Below, one piece after another: positions 1-6,034 of a DNA stretch of 7,663 nt. Positions within the stretch are counted from its first letter, which is position 1; every line of letters begins with the position of its first letter. Both the position numbers and the translations under genes were made by a program. Below the pieces are notes generated by a model. That model saw only the letters and a list, made by a program, of their open reading frames with translations. It searched no databases and was not told the DNA's origin. The DNA comes from Phycisphaerae bacterium (lineage in GTDB: Bacteria; Planctomycetota; Phycisphaerae; JAAYCJ01): positions 1-7,663 of the forward strand of contig WFQY01000548.1 of the NCBI GenBank assembly GCA_015486815.1, written 5' to 3'.

Positions 1-388
1 AATCGGGGTCGTCTTTAACCCATTCGATAATGAGATGATAGTCCTTTTCAACCATCACATCTCTTATACCCTCAACTATTTCGAGGGTAGGCGGGTCGGT
101 CGGAGCACCTAAAACAGTAAGCGCAATCAGATTCGATTTTGGTCTTTCTGCTGCAGGAACATCAGCTAACGTTCCGACGAATGCACCCTTTCCCGGCAGA
201 CGGGTTATTAGATTTTCAGCTTCCAGTTTGTCCAAAACCTGCCTAACGCAAACTCTACTGACACCGAAACTGTCACATAACTCCCTTTCCGATGGCAGTT
301 TACATCCTCTTGCGTATTCGCCTGCCTCGATTTTCCGCATTATTGTCTCTCTTAGCTGTTCCCATTTGTATTTAAGTGGTCGCGTCAT
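1..388 (-). CDS. GntR-family transcription regulator with LacI-like sensor domain (N-terminal part, cut by window edge)
   Basis: The first 129 codons are present; the C-terminal part lies beyond position 1. Residues 5-75 form a GntR-type winged helix: LPSERELCDSFGVSR at 31-45 is the helix-turn-helix, followed by VRQVLDKLEAENLI (48-61) and the wing RLPGKGAFV (63-71). After a short linker, residues 84-129 start a new domain (KSNLIALTVLG, then EIVEGIRDVMVEKDYHLII). This resembles the first strand and helix of a LacI/periplasmic-binding sugar-sensor domain, as in AraR-type GntR regulators. The start is the ATG at 386-388, with GAGGATAAG just upstream as ribosome site. It is divergent from the dehydrogenase at 542 and has its own strong promoter with repeated operator-like sites, which suggests sugar-responsive autoregulation and control of the dehydrogenase. 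The DNA-binding family is secure. The effector is unknown because most of the sensor domain is missing. Confidence 0.9.
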   Translation of the reverse strand, partial: MTRPLKYKWEQLRETIMRKIEAGEYARGCKLPSERELCDSFGVSRVCVRQVLDKLEAENLITRLPGKGAFVGTLADVPAAERPKSNLIALTVLGAPTDPPTLEIVEGIRDVMVEKDYHLIIEWVKDDPD

Positions 389-402
389 TCTTATCCTCAA
401 TG

Positions 403-430
403 ATACCTGTATTGTTTTATTACCTGTATT
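403..430. promoter_or_regulatory. Tandem operator-like sites (two copies of TACCTGTATT)
   Basis: TACCTGTATT occurs at 404-413 and again, identically, at 421-430; the period is 17 bases. The first copy sits in the near-palindrome ATAC-CT-GTAT (403-412), the second in TTAC-CT-GTAT (420-429). A short dyad with an AC..GT core is the usual form of GntR-family operators. The second copy overlaps the -10 box of the regulator promoter, and the first lies just past the expected transcription start. A protein bound here would block initiation or early elongation. The sequence repeat is seen directly; its binding by the adjacent regulator is inferred. Confidence 0.6.
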
Positions 431-456
431 ATATATGATCCGAAAATATTTTTCAA
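428..456 (-). promoter_or_regulatory. Sigma-70-type promoter of the GntR-family regulator
   Basis: Read on the minus strand, TTGAAA (plus 451-456) is followed by exactly 17 bases and TATAAT (plus 428-433). This matches the consensus at 11 of 12 positions with ideal spacing. Transcription would begin near 421, giving a leader of about 33 bases before the ATG at 386-388. Both copies of the repeat TACCTGTATT lie at or just downstream of the -10 box. Confidence 0.75.
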
Positions 457-474
457 GCCAAAAATAAAAAAATA

Positions 475-503
475 TTCAATTTGCCCGTTATCTGATTTAA
501 AAT
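475..503 (+). promoter_or_regulatory. Possible weak promoter for the dehydrogenase gene
   Basis: TAAAAT (498-503) matches the -10 consensus at five of six bases. Seventeen bases upstream is TTCAAT (475-480), a poor -35 box matching at three of six. Start of transcription would be near 510, about 30 bases before the ATG at 542. A weak -35 would fit a promoter needing an activator or relief from repression, but the call is tentative because the region is AT-rich. Confidence 0.3.
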
Positions 504-541
504 AAACCGACATTGTCAGTATTACATACAAGGAATATCAG

Positions 542-1825
542 ATGAGCAAATATGAGCAATATCGAAATCAGACGGAATTTGAACTACCGAAAACAATGTG
601 GGCAATTAGATTAGCTGGCAGAGGATTCGAGAATCTCCAATACGAGCAAATTCCCGTTCCATCGGTCGGCGAAAATCAGCTATTAGCAAAAGTAGATGCA
701 GCTGGCGTGTGTACATCGATTCTGAAAATCATCGCACAAGGCTCAGACCATACATACATCAACGGCTGGGATTTGAATCGCTGGCCTGTGATATTAGGCG
801 ATGAAGGCTCGGTTACGCTTGTTCGGATAGGCGATAATCTGAAAGACAAATATAAAATCGGTCAGCGGTTTGCAATTCAGCCAGCTGTCGATGTAGCTCC
901 GATATGCCATCGGGAAAGATATAAAAACAACGCTGAGGGTATGAAAAAATGTGCAGTCGGCTATACGCTTAATGGCAACTTAGCGGAATATATTCTCATT
1001 CAAGAAGAAGTAATACAAGGACAATGTCTGATTCCGCTGCCTGACGATGATTTACCTTATTTCGCTGTCTCAATGGCAGAGCCTATCTCCTGCGTATATT
1101 CCGCACAAGACAGACAATTTCATATTTACAAAGCAGGCCCATTCGCTCCAAGAGTTCCGAAACTCGGTATGCTCAAAGACGGTACTACTGTTGTCATCGG
1201 TGCCGGTGCTATGGGCAGAATGCACGTAGAGCTGGCGATGCGATTCAGACCCAAAAATCTTATTGTCGCAGACCTTATCGAAGAACGACTGGAGAAAGTG
1301 CAAAGTTCACTCGCCAGCAAAGCGAAGAATCTCGGGATAAACTTAATCACAGTCAATGGCAATGAGCTTAAAGATACATTGATGAAGATTACCAACGGTG
1401 CAGGCGCTGACGATATAGTCTTTGCGGTAGGAGTTCAGCCGGTTCAGCAAGCGGGCTTAGAGCTTTTGGGTAAAGGCGGAGTTGCAAATCTTTTTGGCGG
1501 ACTGCCCAAGGGCAAAAATATTCTGCAGGTCGATGCGATAGCTGTCCATTACAACGAAATCAAACTTGTAGGCTCAAGTGGCGGAGAGCCTTCGGATATG
1601 AAAGCGGTTTTAGATGCTTATGTTGCGGATGAAATCGACCCGGGAAATTATGTCTGTGGCGTCGGCTCGCTCAAATACGCTCCGAAAGTTTTGGAGATGA
1701 TAAAAGAAGCGAAAGTTGACGGAAAGGTAATTCTGTATCCACATACCGACACCAACGAGCTGACATTTGTCGATTATTGGGACAAGAAAAAAGAAATAGA
1801 TTTTCTCAATGCGAATTTGAGATAA
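542..1825 (+). CDS. Zinc-type medium-chain alcohol/polyol dehydrogenase, L-sorbose-1-phosphate reductase-like
   Basis: This 427-residue protein belongs to the medium-chain dehydrogenase/reductase superfamily: an N-terminal catalytic GroES-like domain (about 15-200) and a Rossmann domain (about 205-350). The dinucleotide-binding motif is VVIGAGAMG (217-225), and D244 at the end of the next strand favours NAD(H) over NADP(H). Predicted catalytic-zinc ligands are C57 (AGVC), D87/E88 and E180 (MAEPISC). The usual GHE motif reads GDE here, so Asp replaces the normal His ligand. The four-cysteine structural-zinc lobe is absent. Stretches such as AQGSDH (65-70), PVILGDE (82-88), GQRFAIQPA (107-115) and the long segment between domains recall the sorbose-phosphate-reductase-like subfamily. 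That assignment is from memory of the family and the substrate could be another sugar alcohol or sugar phosphate. AAGGAA (530-535) sits six bases before the ATG. It is divergent from a sugar-type regulator, which supports a role in carbohydrate oxidation or reduction in the cytoplasm. Confidence 0.85.
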   Translation: MSKYEQYRNQTEFELPKTMWAIRLAGRGFENLQYEQIPVPSVGENQLLAKVDAAGVCTSILKIIAQGSDHTYINGWDLNRWPVILGDEGSVTLVRIGDNLKDKYKIGQRFAIQPAVDVAPICHRERYKNNAEGMKKCAVGYTLNGNLAEYILIQEEVIQGQCLIPLPDDDLPYFAVSMAEPISCVYSAQDRQFHIYKAGPFAPRVPKLGMLKDGTTVVIGAGAMGRMHVELAMRFRPKNLIVADLIEERLEKVQSSLASKAKNLGINLITVNGNELKDTLMKITNGAGADDIVFAVGVQPVQQAGLELLGKGGVANLFGGLPKGKNILQVDAIAVHYNEIKLVGSSGGEPSDMKAVLDAYVADEIDPGNYVCGVGSLKYAPKVLEMIKEAKVDGKVILYPHTDTNELTFVDYWDKKKEIDFLNANLR

Positions 1826-1888
1826 GATAGTATCAAAAATATTATGAGCTTAATCCTATTTTCCAAAAATTCTATTTCTTGTTCTCTG

Positions 1889-2299
1889 TCAGGTTATTAA
1901 CGTTTTAACTCTTTGCCAAAGTTTATTCGCAAACTCGTAAAATTGCCTCACGTCCTTCATATCGGGTTTACCATTAGGTAACAACCCAAGTGCGCCGGGA
2001 TATCGAGCGTCTATGTAAATACTATTAAGTGCATCTAATATATCTTCGTTTTCCATAATTGCACATAGCTCCTCATTAATGGGTAGCTTGCCAATAAGTT
2101 TTTTTAATAGAAGCAAATCATGCTTTTTGGGCACGTCTTTATCATAAAATTCCAAAATTGCTTTCATCGATTTCTCAACCGACTGCTGGGAATGAAATGC
2201 AGCAAGATATGTCAACTCTTCTTTATCAAGGATGCTCTCAATAAGCATCAAGTCATCATTGGCAGCTTTAAGCCATTCTATTGCTATTTCTCTGCTCAT
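1889..2299 (-). CDS. HEPN-domain protein, partner of the adjacent nucleotidyltransferase
   Basis: This 136-residue, mostly helical protein fits the HEPN domain family (PF05168 type). The first helix is IAIEWLKAANDDL (5-17). The family hallmark follows at 35-48: FHSQQSVEKSMKAI, containing H36, Q38-Q39, E42, K43 and K46-A47. H60 lies in KKHDLLLLKKL, and DARYPG is at 97-102. The catalytic RX4-6H motif of HepT-type RNase toxins is not visible: R99 is followed by YPGALG with no histidine. It may therefore be a non-nuclease HEPN or use other residues. Its ATG overlaps the stop of the upstream nucleotidyltransferase by four bases (ATGA), so the two are translationally coupled. HEPN/MNT pairs act as toxin-antitoxin-like modules in which the nucleotidyltransferase modifies the HEPN protein in the best-studied cases. 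Whether this pair does so is inference. Confidence 0.85.
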   Translation of the reverse strand: MSREIAIEWLKAANDDLMLIESILDKEELTYLAAFHSQQSVEKSMKAILEFYDKDVPKKHDLLLLKKLIGKLPINEELCAIMENEDILDALNSIYIDARYPGALGLLPNGKPDMKDVRQFYEFANKLWQRVKTLIT

Positions 2300-2634
2300 A
2301 AAAGTCTAACCCCCCTCTGAGTAATTTCTCTCGCCAAAAAACCATTTAATTGAATAAATTTCTCGTGCATTTTCCTCGTGTGTACTATCAAATCAATTGC
2401 AACTTTGCTTCTAACATTTCTAATTGCCTTCGAAACCATAAGGTAAATATTTGTTTTTTCACGCCAATTCGAAGGAATAAAATCATCTCTCGTTACCACA
2501 TATAAATCCACATCGCTATCTTCGGTAGCTGTCCCGTCAGCGTATGAGCCAAATAGAATAACCTTTTCAGGATTAATCGGCTTTAAGCTATCCGTAATTT
2601 CTCGTTTTATTTCATCAATACTCGCTGTCTGCAT
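2296..2634 (-). CDS. Minimal (MNT-type) nucleotidyltransferase
   Basis: This 112-residue protein has the polymerase-beta-type nucleotidyltransferase signature in complete form. FGSYADG (28-34) gives the GS pair at 29-30. The GSX10DXD spacing is exact with D41 and D43 (SDVDLYVV, 40-47), and a third carboxylate is probably D81 in VAIDLIV. These residues bind two metal ions and transfer a nucleotide from NTP to a target. The small size, without extra domains, is typical of MntA-like proteins paired with HEPN partners. The ATG at 2632-2634 has only a poor ribosome site upstream (a GG about 10 bases away). No good promoter is evident in the 90-base gap (2635-2724), so transcription may read through from the kinase operon or start from a weak local signal. 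The family assignment is firm; the target, probably the HEPN protein, is inferred from pairing. Confidence 0.9.
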   Translation of the reverse strand: MQTASIDEIKREITDSLKPINPEKVILFGSYADGTATEDSDVDLYVVTRDDFIPSNWREKTNIYLMVSKAIRNVRSKVAIDLIVHTRKMHEKFIQLNGFLAREITQRGVRLL

Positions 2635-2724
2635 TTTTGTTTACCAAAAATCAACCTATCCAAATAAAAACAATGCTAATATACGAAAATAGTTGTTTCT
2701 CTATTTACACCAAGTTTCTTATCA

Positions 2725-3708
2725 CTATATCTCACCGAGGTCGCGTGCGAGTTTAGCTGCCCCTGCTGCACCTATGAATCCTGCTTCACTGCCAAACTTT
2801 GAAATGGCAAGCTTAGGGATAATACCGCTAAAGACATAGCTGCGAATTTCCTGAAAATGCTTACGCACCGCATTCAGCAACAAATCGCCCGCCTTAGCCA
2901 TTCCACCCGTAAAGACAATCATCTCAGGGTCGATTACGTTGGCAATATCAATACAGCCGATAGCAAGATATCTACACGCATCGTCCCATATTTCAGCTGC
3001 TAATTTATCGCCCGCTCTGAGATGCTCTTCAATAAGTTTACAGGTAATTTCCTGCCCGGCATCGAGAACTTTTTTCAACGAAGATTCCCTACCCGCCTTC
3101 ACCGCTTCGGTGGCAATCTTCGCTATATTCATCGCTGACGAATATGCCTCCAAACAACCCGTCTGCCCACAAACACAAGGCCTATCATCAACCTTTATCA
3201 TCATATGCCCTATCTCGCCAGCGGTATCGTGAAAACCACGATGTATTCTGCCGTTGAGAATAATTCCTCCGCCTATACCCGTACCAAGTGTAAGCATAAC
3301 AAGCGAATCGCACCCCTTACCAGCGCCCGCCCAATATTCCGCCCAAGCAGCTACGTTCGCATCATTCTCAAGCGTAGTAGGAAGATTATTCAACTGCTTA
3401 CTCACCATATCTCTTATCGGAACATCCTGCCAATCGGGAAAATTTGGCGGCGCAATAATAATACCCGTCTTATGATTTAACGTCCCCGGCGCACCGATTC
3501 CTATCGCCTCTATTTCCGATATATCGAGATTCGCTTGCGAGACCGCTTCCCTGCCGGCTTCACACATCCTTTGCACCACCGCATCTACCCCGTCCTGACG
3601 ATGTGTCTTAATGCTGACCTTACTTATGACATTTGCATTTTCGTCAGCTACTCCCGCTTTGATATTTGTCCCGCCGAGATCGATTCCGAGAAAAATTCTT
3701 TCAGACAT
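2725..3708 (-). CDS. ROK-family sugar kinase (glucokinase-like)
   Basis: The protein has 327 residues, a normal length for ROK kinases without a DNA-binding domain. The ATP phosphate-binding loop is GIDLGGTNIK (8-17). The catalytic base is D116 in ENDANVAAWAE (114-124), and the second phosphate loop is LGTGIGGGI (141-149). The ROK zinc site is complete: H168 in AGEIGHM (163-169) plus C178, C180 and C185 in CVCGQTGCLE (178-187). The sugar-contacting glutamates E165 and E187 are present. Adenosine-binding glycines (FTGGM, 266-270) are intact. It should phosphorylate a hexose such as glucose, N-acetylglucosamine or mannose in the cytoplasm; the exact sugar cannot be read from the sequence. GGGAGA six bases before the ATG is a good ribosome site. 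It starts 40 bases after the HEAT-repeat gene, so it is probably the last gene of that operon. Confidence 0.93.
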   Translation of the reverse strand: MSERIFLGIDLGGTNIKAGVADENANVISKVSIKTHRQDGVDAVVQRMCEAGREAVSQANLDISEIEAIGIGAPGTLNHKTGIIIAPPNFPDWQDVPIRDMVSKQLNNLPTTLENDANVAAWAEYWAGAGKGCDSLVMLTLGTGIGGGIILNGRIHRGFHDTAGEIGHMMIKVDDRPCVCGQTGCLEAYSSAMNIAKIATEAVKAGRESSLKKVLDAGQEITCKLIEEHLRAGDKLAAEIWDDACRYLAIGCIDIANVIDPEMIVFTGGMAKAGDLLLNAVRKHFQEIRSYVFSGIIPKLAISKFGSEAGFIGAAGAAKLARDLGEI

Positions 3709-3722
3709 ATCAAATCTCCCTG

Positions 3723-3741
3723 TTTATGTTTTCAACATAAA
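3723..3741. repeat. Perfect 8-base inverted repeat in the gap before the kinase gene
   Basis: TTTATGTT (3723-3730) and AACATAAA (3734-3741) are exact reverse complements separated by three bases. The dyad lies within the 40-base gap between the HEAT-repeat gene and the kinase gene, just before the kinase ribosome site. It is AT-rich and not followed by a U run, so it is not a normal terminator. It could be a protein-binding dyad or a weak RNA hairpin that tunes expression of the kinase. Confidence 0.4.
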
Positions 3742-3748
3742 ATGCGCA

Positions 3749-5953
3749 TCAAGATGTCGGTTTCGTTGCAACACGTCTCGTCGTCGGTGCAGTTGTAGGC
3801 AGACCTTTGATGATTCTTTCTATCACGATTTTTTGATGTTCCGTCAAAATATTTTTCATTTGTTTGGAGAAATGTTTCGCTATATTTCGGGCTGCTTTTA
3901 AATTCTCTTTCTTTCCCGCCCAGATTATAAAATCATCTATTACTTTTCGAAAATGTTTGCGGTTCAATATTCCGCTCAAATCATTGATAAACTCCGCCTC
4001 AGCTGTACCGTCCTGCGAGCTACCTAATAATTTCCGGAGTATCTTTTCCGCAAGTTTGAGGGGCTTTTCCGAAAGCACCTGATTTGCCGAGATGATTGCC
4101 TGACGATAATATTTTATCGATTCATCGGGCAACTTTGCGCTCATCAACAAATCGCCAAATGCGACAAAAGTATCGACTTTTTGTTTTACCGACCAATTTG
4201 GAGCTACATCCGGTATTTGCGAATTCAGCAACTCGACCAATTCAAGCATTTGTTCTTCGGAAATTTTATCGCTTCGCATTGTAAGCTGTTTCGCCCACTT
4301 AAGCTGTTTTTCGAAAGGCCAACTCTTGACCATAACCAAAACAGCATTCCACGTAGCTTGGCGTACCTGAGCATCTTTTTCAATATTGGGATTTACCCTC
4401 GAGAGTAATATTTCAACTGCGTGCGGATCGGAAGTAATATCCGCAATGCCACTCGCTATTTTCGCCCGTACCCCCGGCTCACTGTCGTTAAGTTGATTCA
4501 AAAGCAGTTCAACGACCGATTCACCACCGATGGACGTAAGCCCCCTGACCGCATCGAGTCTCAGCCCCGCATTGGGACTTTGCAACGCATCTGTAAAGAT
4601 ATCAATAAACCGTTTGTCTGCGATGATAGCCATCGTATGCAGCAATTCCGCTTTTAGCTGGCTATTCCGAGGCAGAAGTTTTTTATAACGCTCAAGAAGA
4701 GCCTTCACCGTTTTATCACGTAGCTTGCCAGTTATTTTTTTATTCTGGAAAATTTTTGCAATCGCCTGAGCAGCTCCCGAACTTACAGGTTCCAGAGGCG
4801 AATTAAGCTGATCGATTAATTTATCGAGCAACTTTTCATCACCCATACTCCCGAGAGCAATAAGCATATTTTTCTTTACGAGAGGATTGGTTTCCTTTGA
4901 CAGCTGATCAACGAGAACGGGAATAGCTTTTTTATCGCCTGTTTCCTGAAGAAGTTTTGCACAGGCGAGTCTGACATTACTGTCCTCATCGCTTATCAGA
5001 TTTCTTATTGCGAGTTCGAGTTGCTTAGGGATCGACTGACCCTGAACAAGAATTGTATGCAATATAGCAAGAGCTGCTTGTTTATCCGCTGATATATTAC
5101 TCGTCAATCTCTTCTGCAAAAACTTTATCTTGTCAGCTTCGTTCTGCGGATATATTCTGAAAAGTTCAATAGTGTTATTGATTAGCTCCTGTTCGGTCTG
5201 ATTCAATTTTACTCTAAGCTTGCGATTTTCTTTCATCAACAAATCAAGCTGCGTCTCAAGCCATTGCGTCGGACTCTTCGAGGCGATCGTTGACCACCAC
5301 TTTTTCCATTTATCAACTCGCGTACCAAATCGCATTCGCGTAAGCTGATACAAGCTGACAGCGCAGGCAGAAGTTATAGCTTGATTATTCGGATTGGCAC
5401 CTGCGGTCTTATCCATCAGATTTATCAACGCCTCGACAGCTGACTTTGTGCGGGTATATCCGAGTGTCTCAATGGCAGCTAACCGTTGGTTTATGGGTTT
5501 TTTGCTATCTTTCGCTATTTCGACAAGTGTCTTGGTAAGTTTGGCGTTGCGATATCTGCCAAGAGCCACCGAAGCTGACCGCTGAAGATCAGGATTGCCA
5601 TTAAGCAAAATTTTTAACAATGAATCGATAAAAATAGCAGGTGGCTCGTTCCTCTCTGCTATTGCTTGCATAATTGCAAGTTTGCATTGAACGTCAGGCG
5701 ATTCATCCAATAATTGCTTTAGCTTAACAGTTGCATCTTTCACATTCAAATCTATAAGCAGACCAGCGGATATCTTTCGCGTCTCAAGCGAACTTTGAGG
5801 CGATGTGAGAATTTGTAGTTGGCTTTCTATTACCTTTTCTTGTCTATCGCTCGAAATTGTTGTCTGTGCGAAAGCTATGTTTACTATAAACGTAATCAGT
5901 GCAGCGATTGATATGTATATAAAACTATTTTTCACTTTATGATATTTCAACAT
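3749..5953 (-). CDS. Secreted HEAT-repeat protein
   Basis: The ATG at 5951-5953 is chosen as start, giving 734 residues. It places a signal peptide at the N-terminus: basic residues, a hydrophobic stretch at about 11-29, and AFA before a likely cleavage at 29/30. The open frame extends upstream only to a TTG at 6026-6028, which would bury the signal peptide. HEAT-type helical repeats are seen at about 120-180 (NPDLQRSASVALGRY, then PINQRLAAIETLGYT). A second array covers about 290-545 (SNVRLACAKLLQETGDKKAIPVL, NPLVKKNMLIALGSMGD and GLRLDAVRGLTSIGGESVV are the clearest units). Between the arrays lie a Trp-rich segment (WKKWW, 216-220) and a likely coiled coil (about 230-263). A TPR-like stretch follows at about 593-625, and the tail is Thr/Pro/Arg-rich (718-734). 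No catalytic motif is visible. It is probably a periplasmic scaffold for protein binding. It sits between the phosphodiesterase and kinase genes in the same direction. The ribosome site is weak: GGG touches the ATG. Confidence 0.85.
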   Translation of the reverse strand: MLKYHKVKNSFIYISIAALITFIVNIAFAQTTISSDRQEKVIESQLQILTSPQSSLETRKISAGLLIDLNVKDATVKLKQLLDESPDVQCKLAIMQAIAERNEPPAIFIDSLLKILLNGNPDLQRSASVALGRYRNAKLTKTLVEIAKDSKKPINQRLAAIETLGYTRTKSAVEALINLMDKTAGANPNNQAITSACAVSLYQLTRMRFGTRVDKWKKWWSTIASKSPTQWLETQLDLLMKENRKLRVKLNQTEQELINNTIELFRIYPQNEADKIKFLQKRLTSNISADKQAALAILHTILVQGQSIPKQLELAIRNLISDEDSNVRLACAKLLQETGDKKAIPVLVDQLSKETNPLVKKNMLIALGSMGDEKLLDKLIDQLNSPLEPVSSGAAQAIAKIFQNKKITGKLRDKTVKALLERYKKLLPRNSQLKAELLHTMAIIADKRFIDIFTDALQSPNAGLRLDAVRGLTSIGGESVVELLLNQLNDSEPGVRAKIASGIADITSDPHAVEILLSRVNPNIEKDAQVRQATWNAVLVMVKSWPFEKQLKWAKQLTMRSDKISEEQMLELVELLNSQIPDVAPNWSVKQKVDTFVAFGDLLMSAKLPDESIKYYRQAIISANQVLSEKPLKLAEKILRKLLGSSQDGTAEAEFINDLSGILNRKHFRKVIDDFIIWAGKKENLKAARNIAKHFSKQMKNILTEHQKIVIERIIKGLPTTAPTTRRVATKPTS

Positions 5954-5971
5954 CCCTATTCTGTACGTGCT

Positions 5972-5977
5972 ATTATA
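5972..5977 (-). promoter_or_regulatory. Possible -10 box upstream of the HEAT-repeat gene
   Basis: TATAAT on the minus strand lies 18 bases before the ATG at 5951-5953. The position where a -35 box would lie (TAGAAT, 17 bases away) matches the consensus poorly. An internal promoter giving a very short leader is possible, but readthrough from the phosphodiesterase gene 81 bases upstream is at least as likely. Confidence 0.2.
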
Positions 5978-6034
5978 ATATCGGCAATTACCAAATTCTA
6001 TTTTGTCCTTTTTTATTCCATTTTGCAACGATAT

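Noticed and set aside
228..467. A 79-codon plus-strand open frame over the regulator start and promoter
   Set aside because: It is antisense to the clear GntR helix-turn-helix region and covers the regulator promoter. No domain or good ribosome site supports it.
1826..1888. Possible bidirectional terminator between the convergent dehydrogenase and HEPN genes
   Set aside because: Only tiny dyads are present (GATAGTATC at 1826-1834 and ATTA..TAAT a few bases later). No GC-rich stem followed by a T run is visible on either strand.
3039..3048. TACAGGTAAT inside the kinase gene, matching the reverse complement of the second operator-like site
   Set aside because: It is a single copy inside a coding region, far from any start, and one 10-base match to an AT-rich motif is not significant without further support.
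5954..6028. Extension of the HEAT-repeat gene to the TTG at 6026-6028
   Set aside because: It would add 25 polar residues ahead of a clear signal peptide. The ATG at 5951-5953 gives a standard export signal, although its ribosome site is weak.
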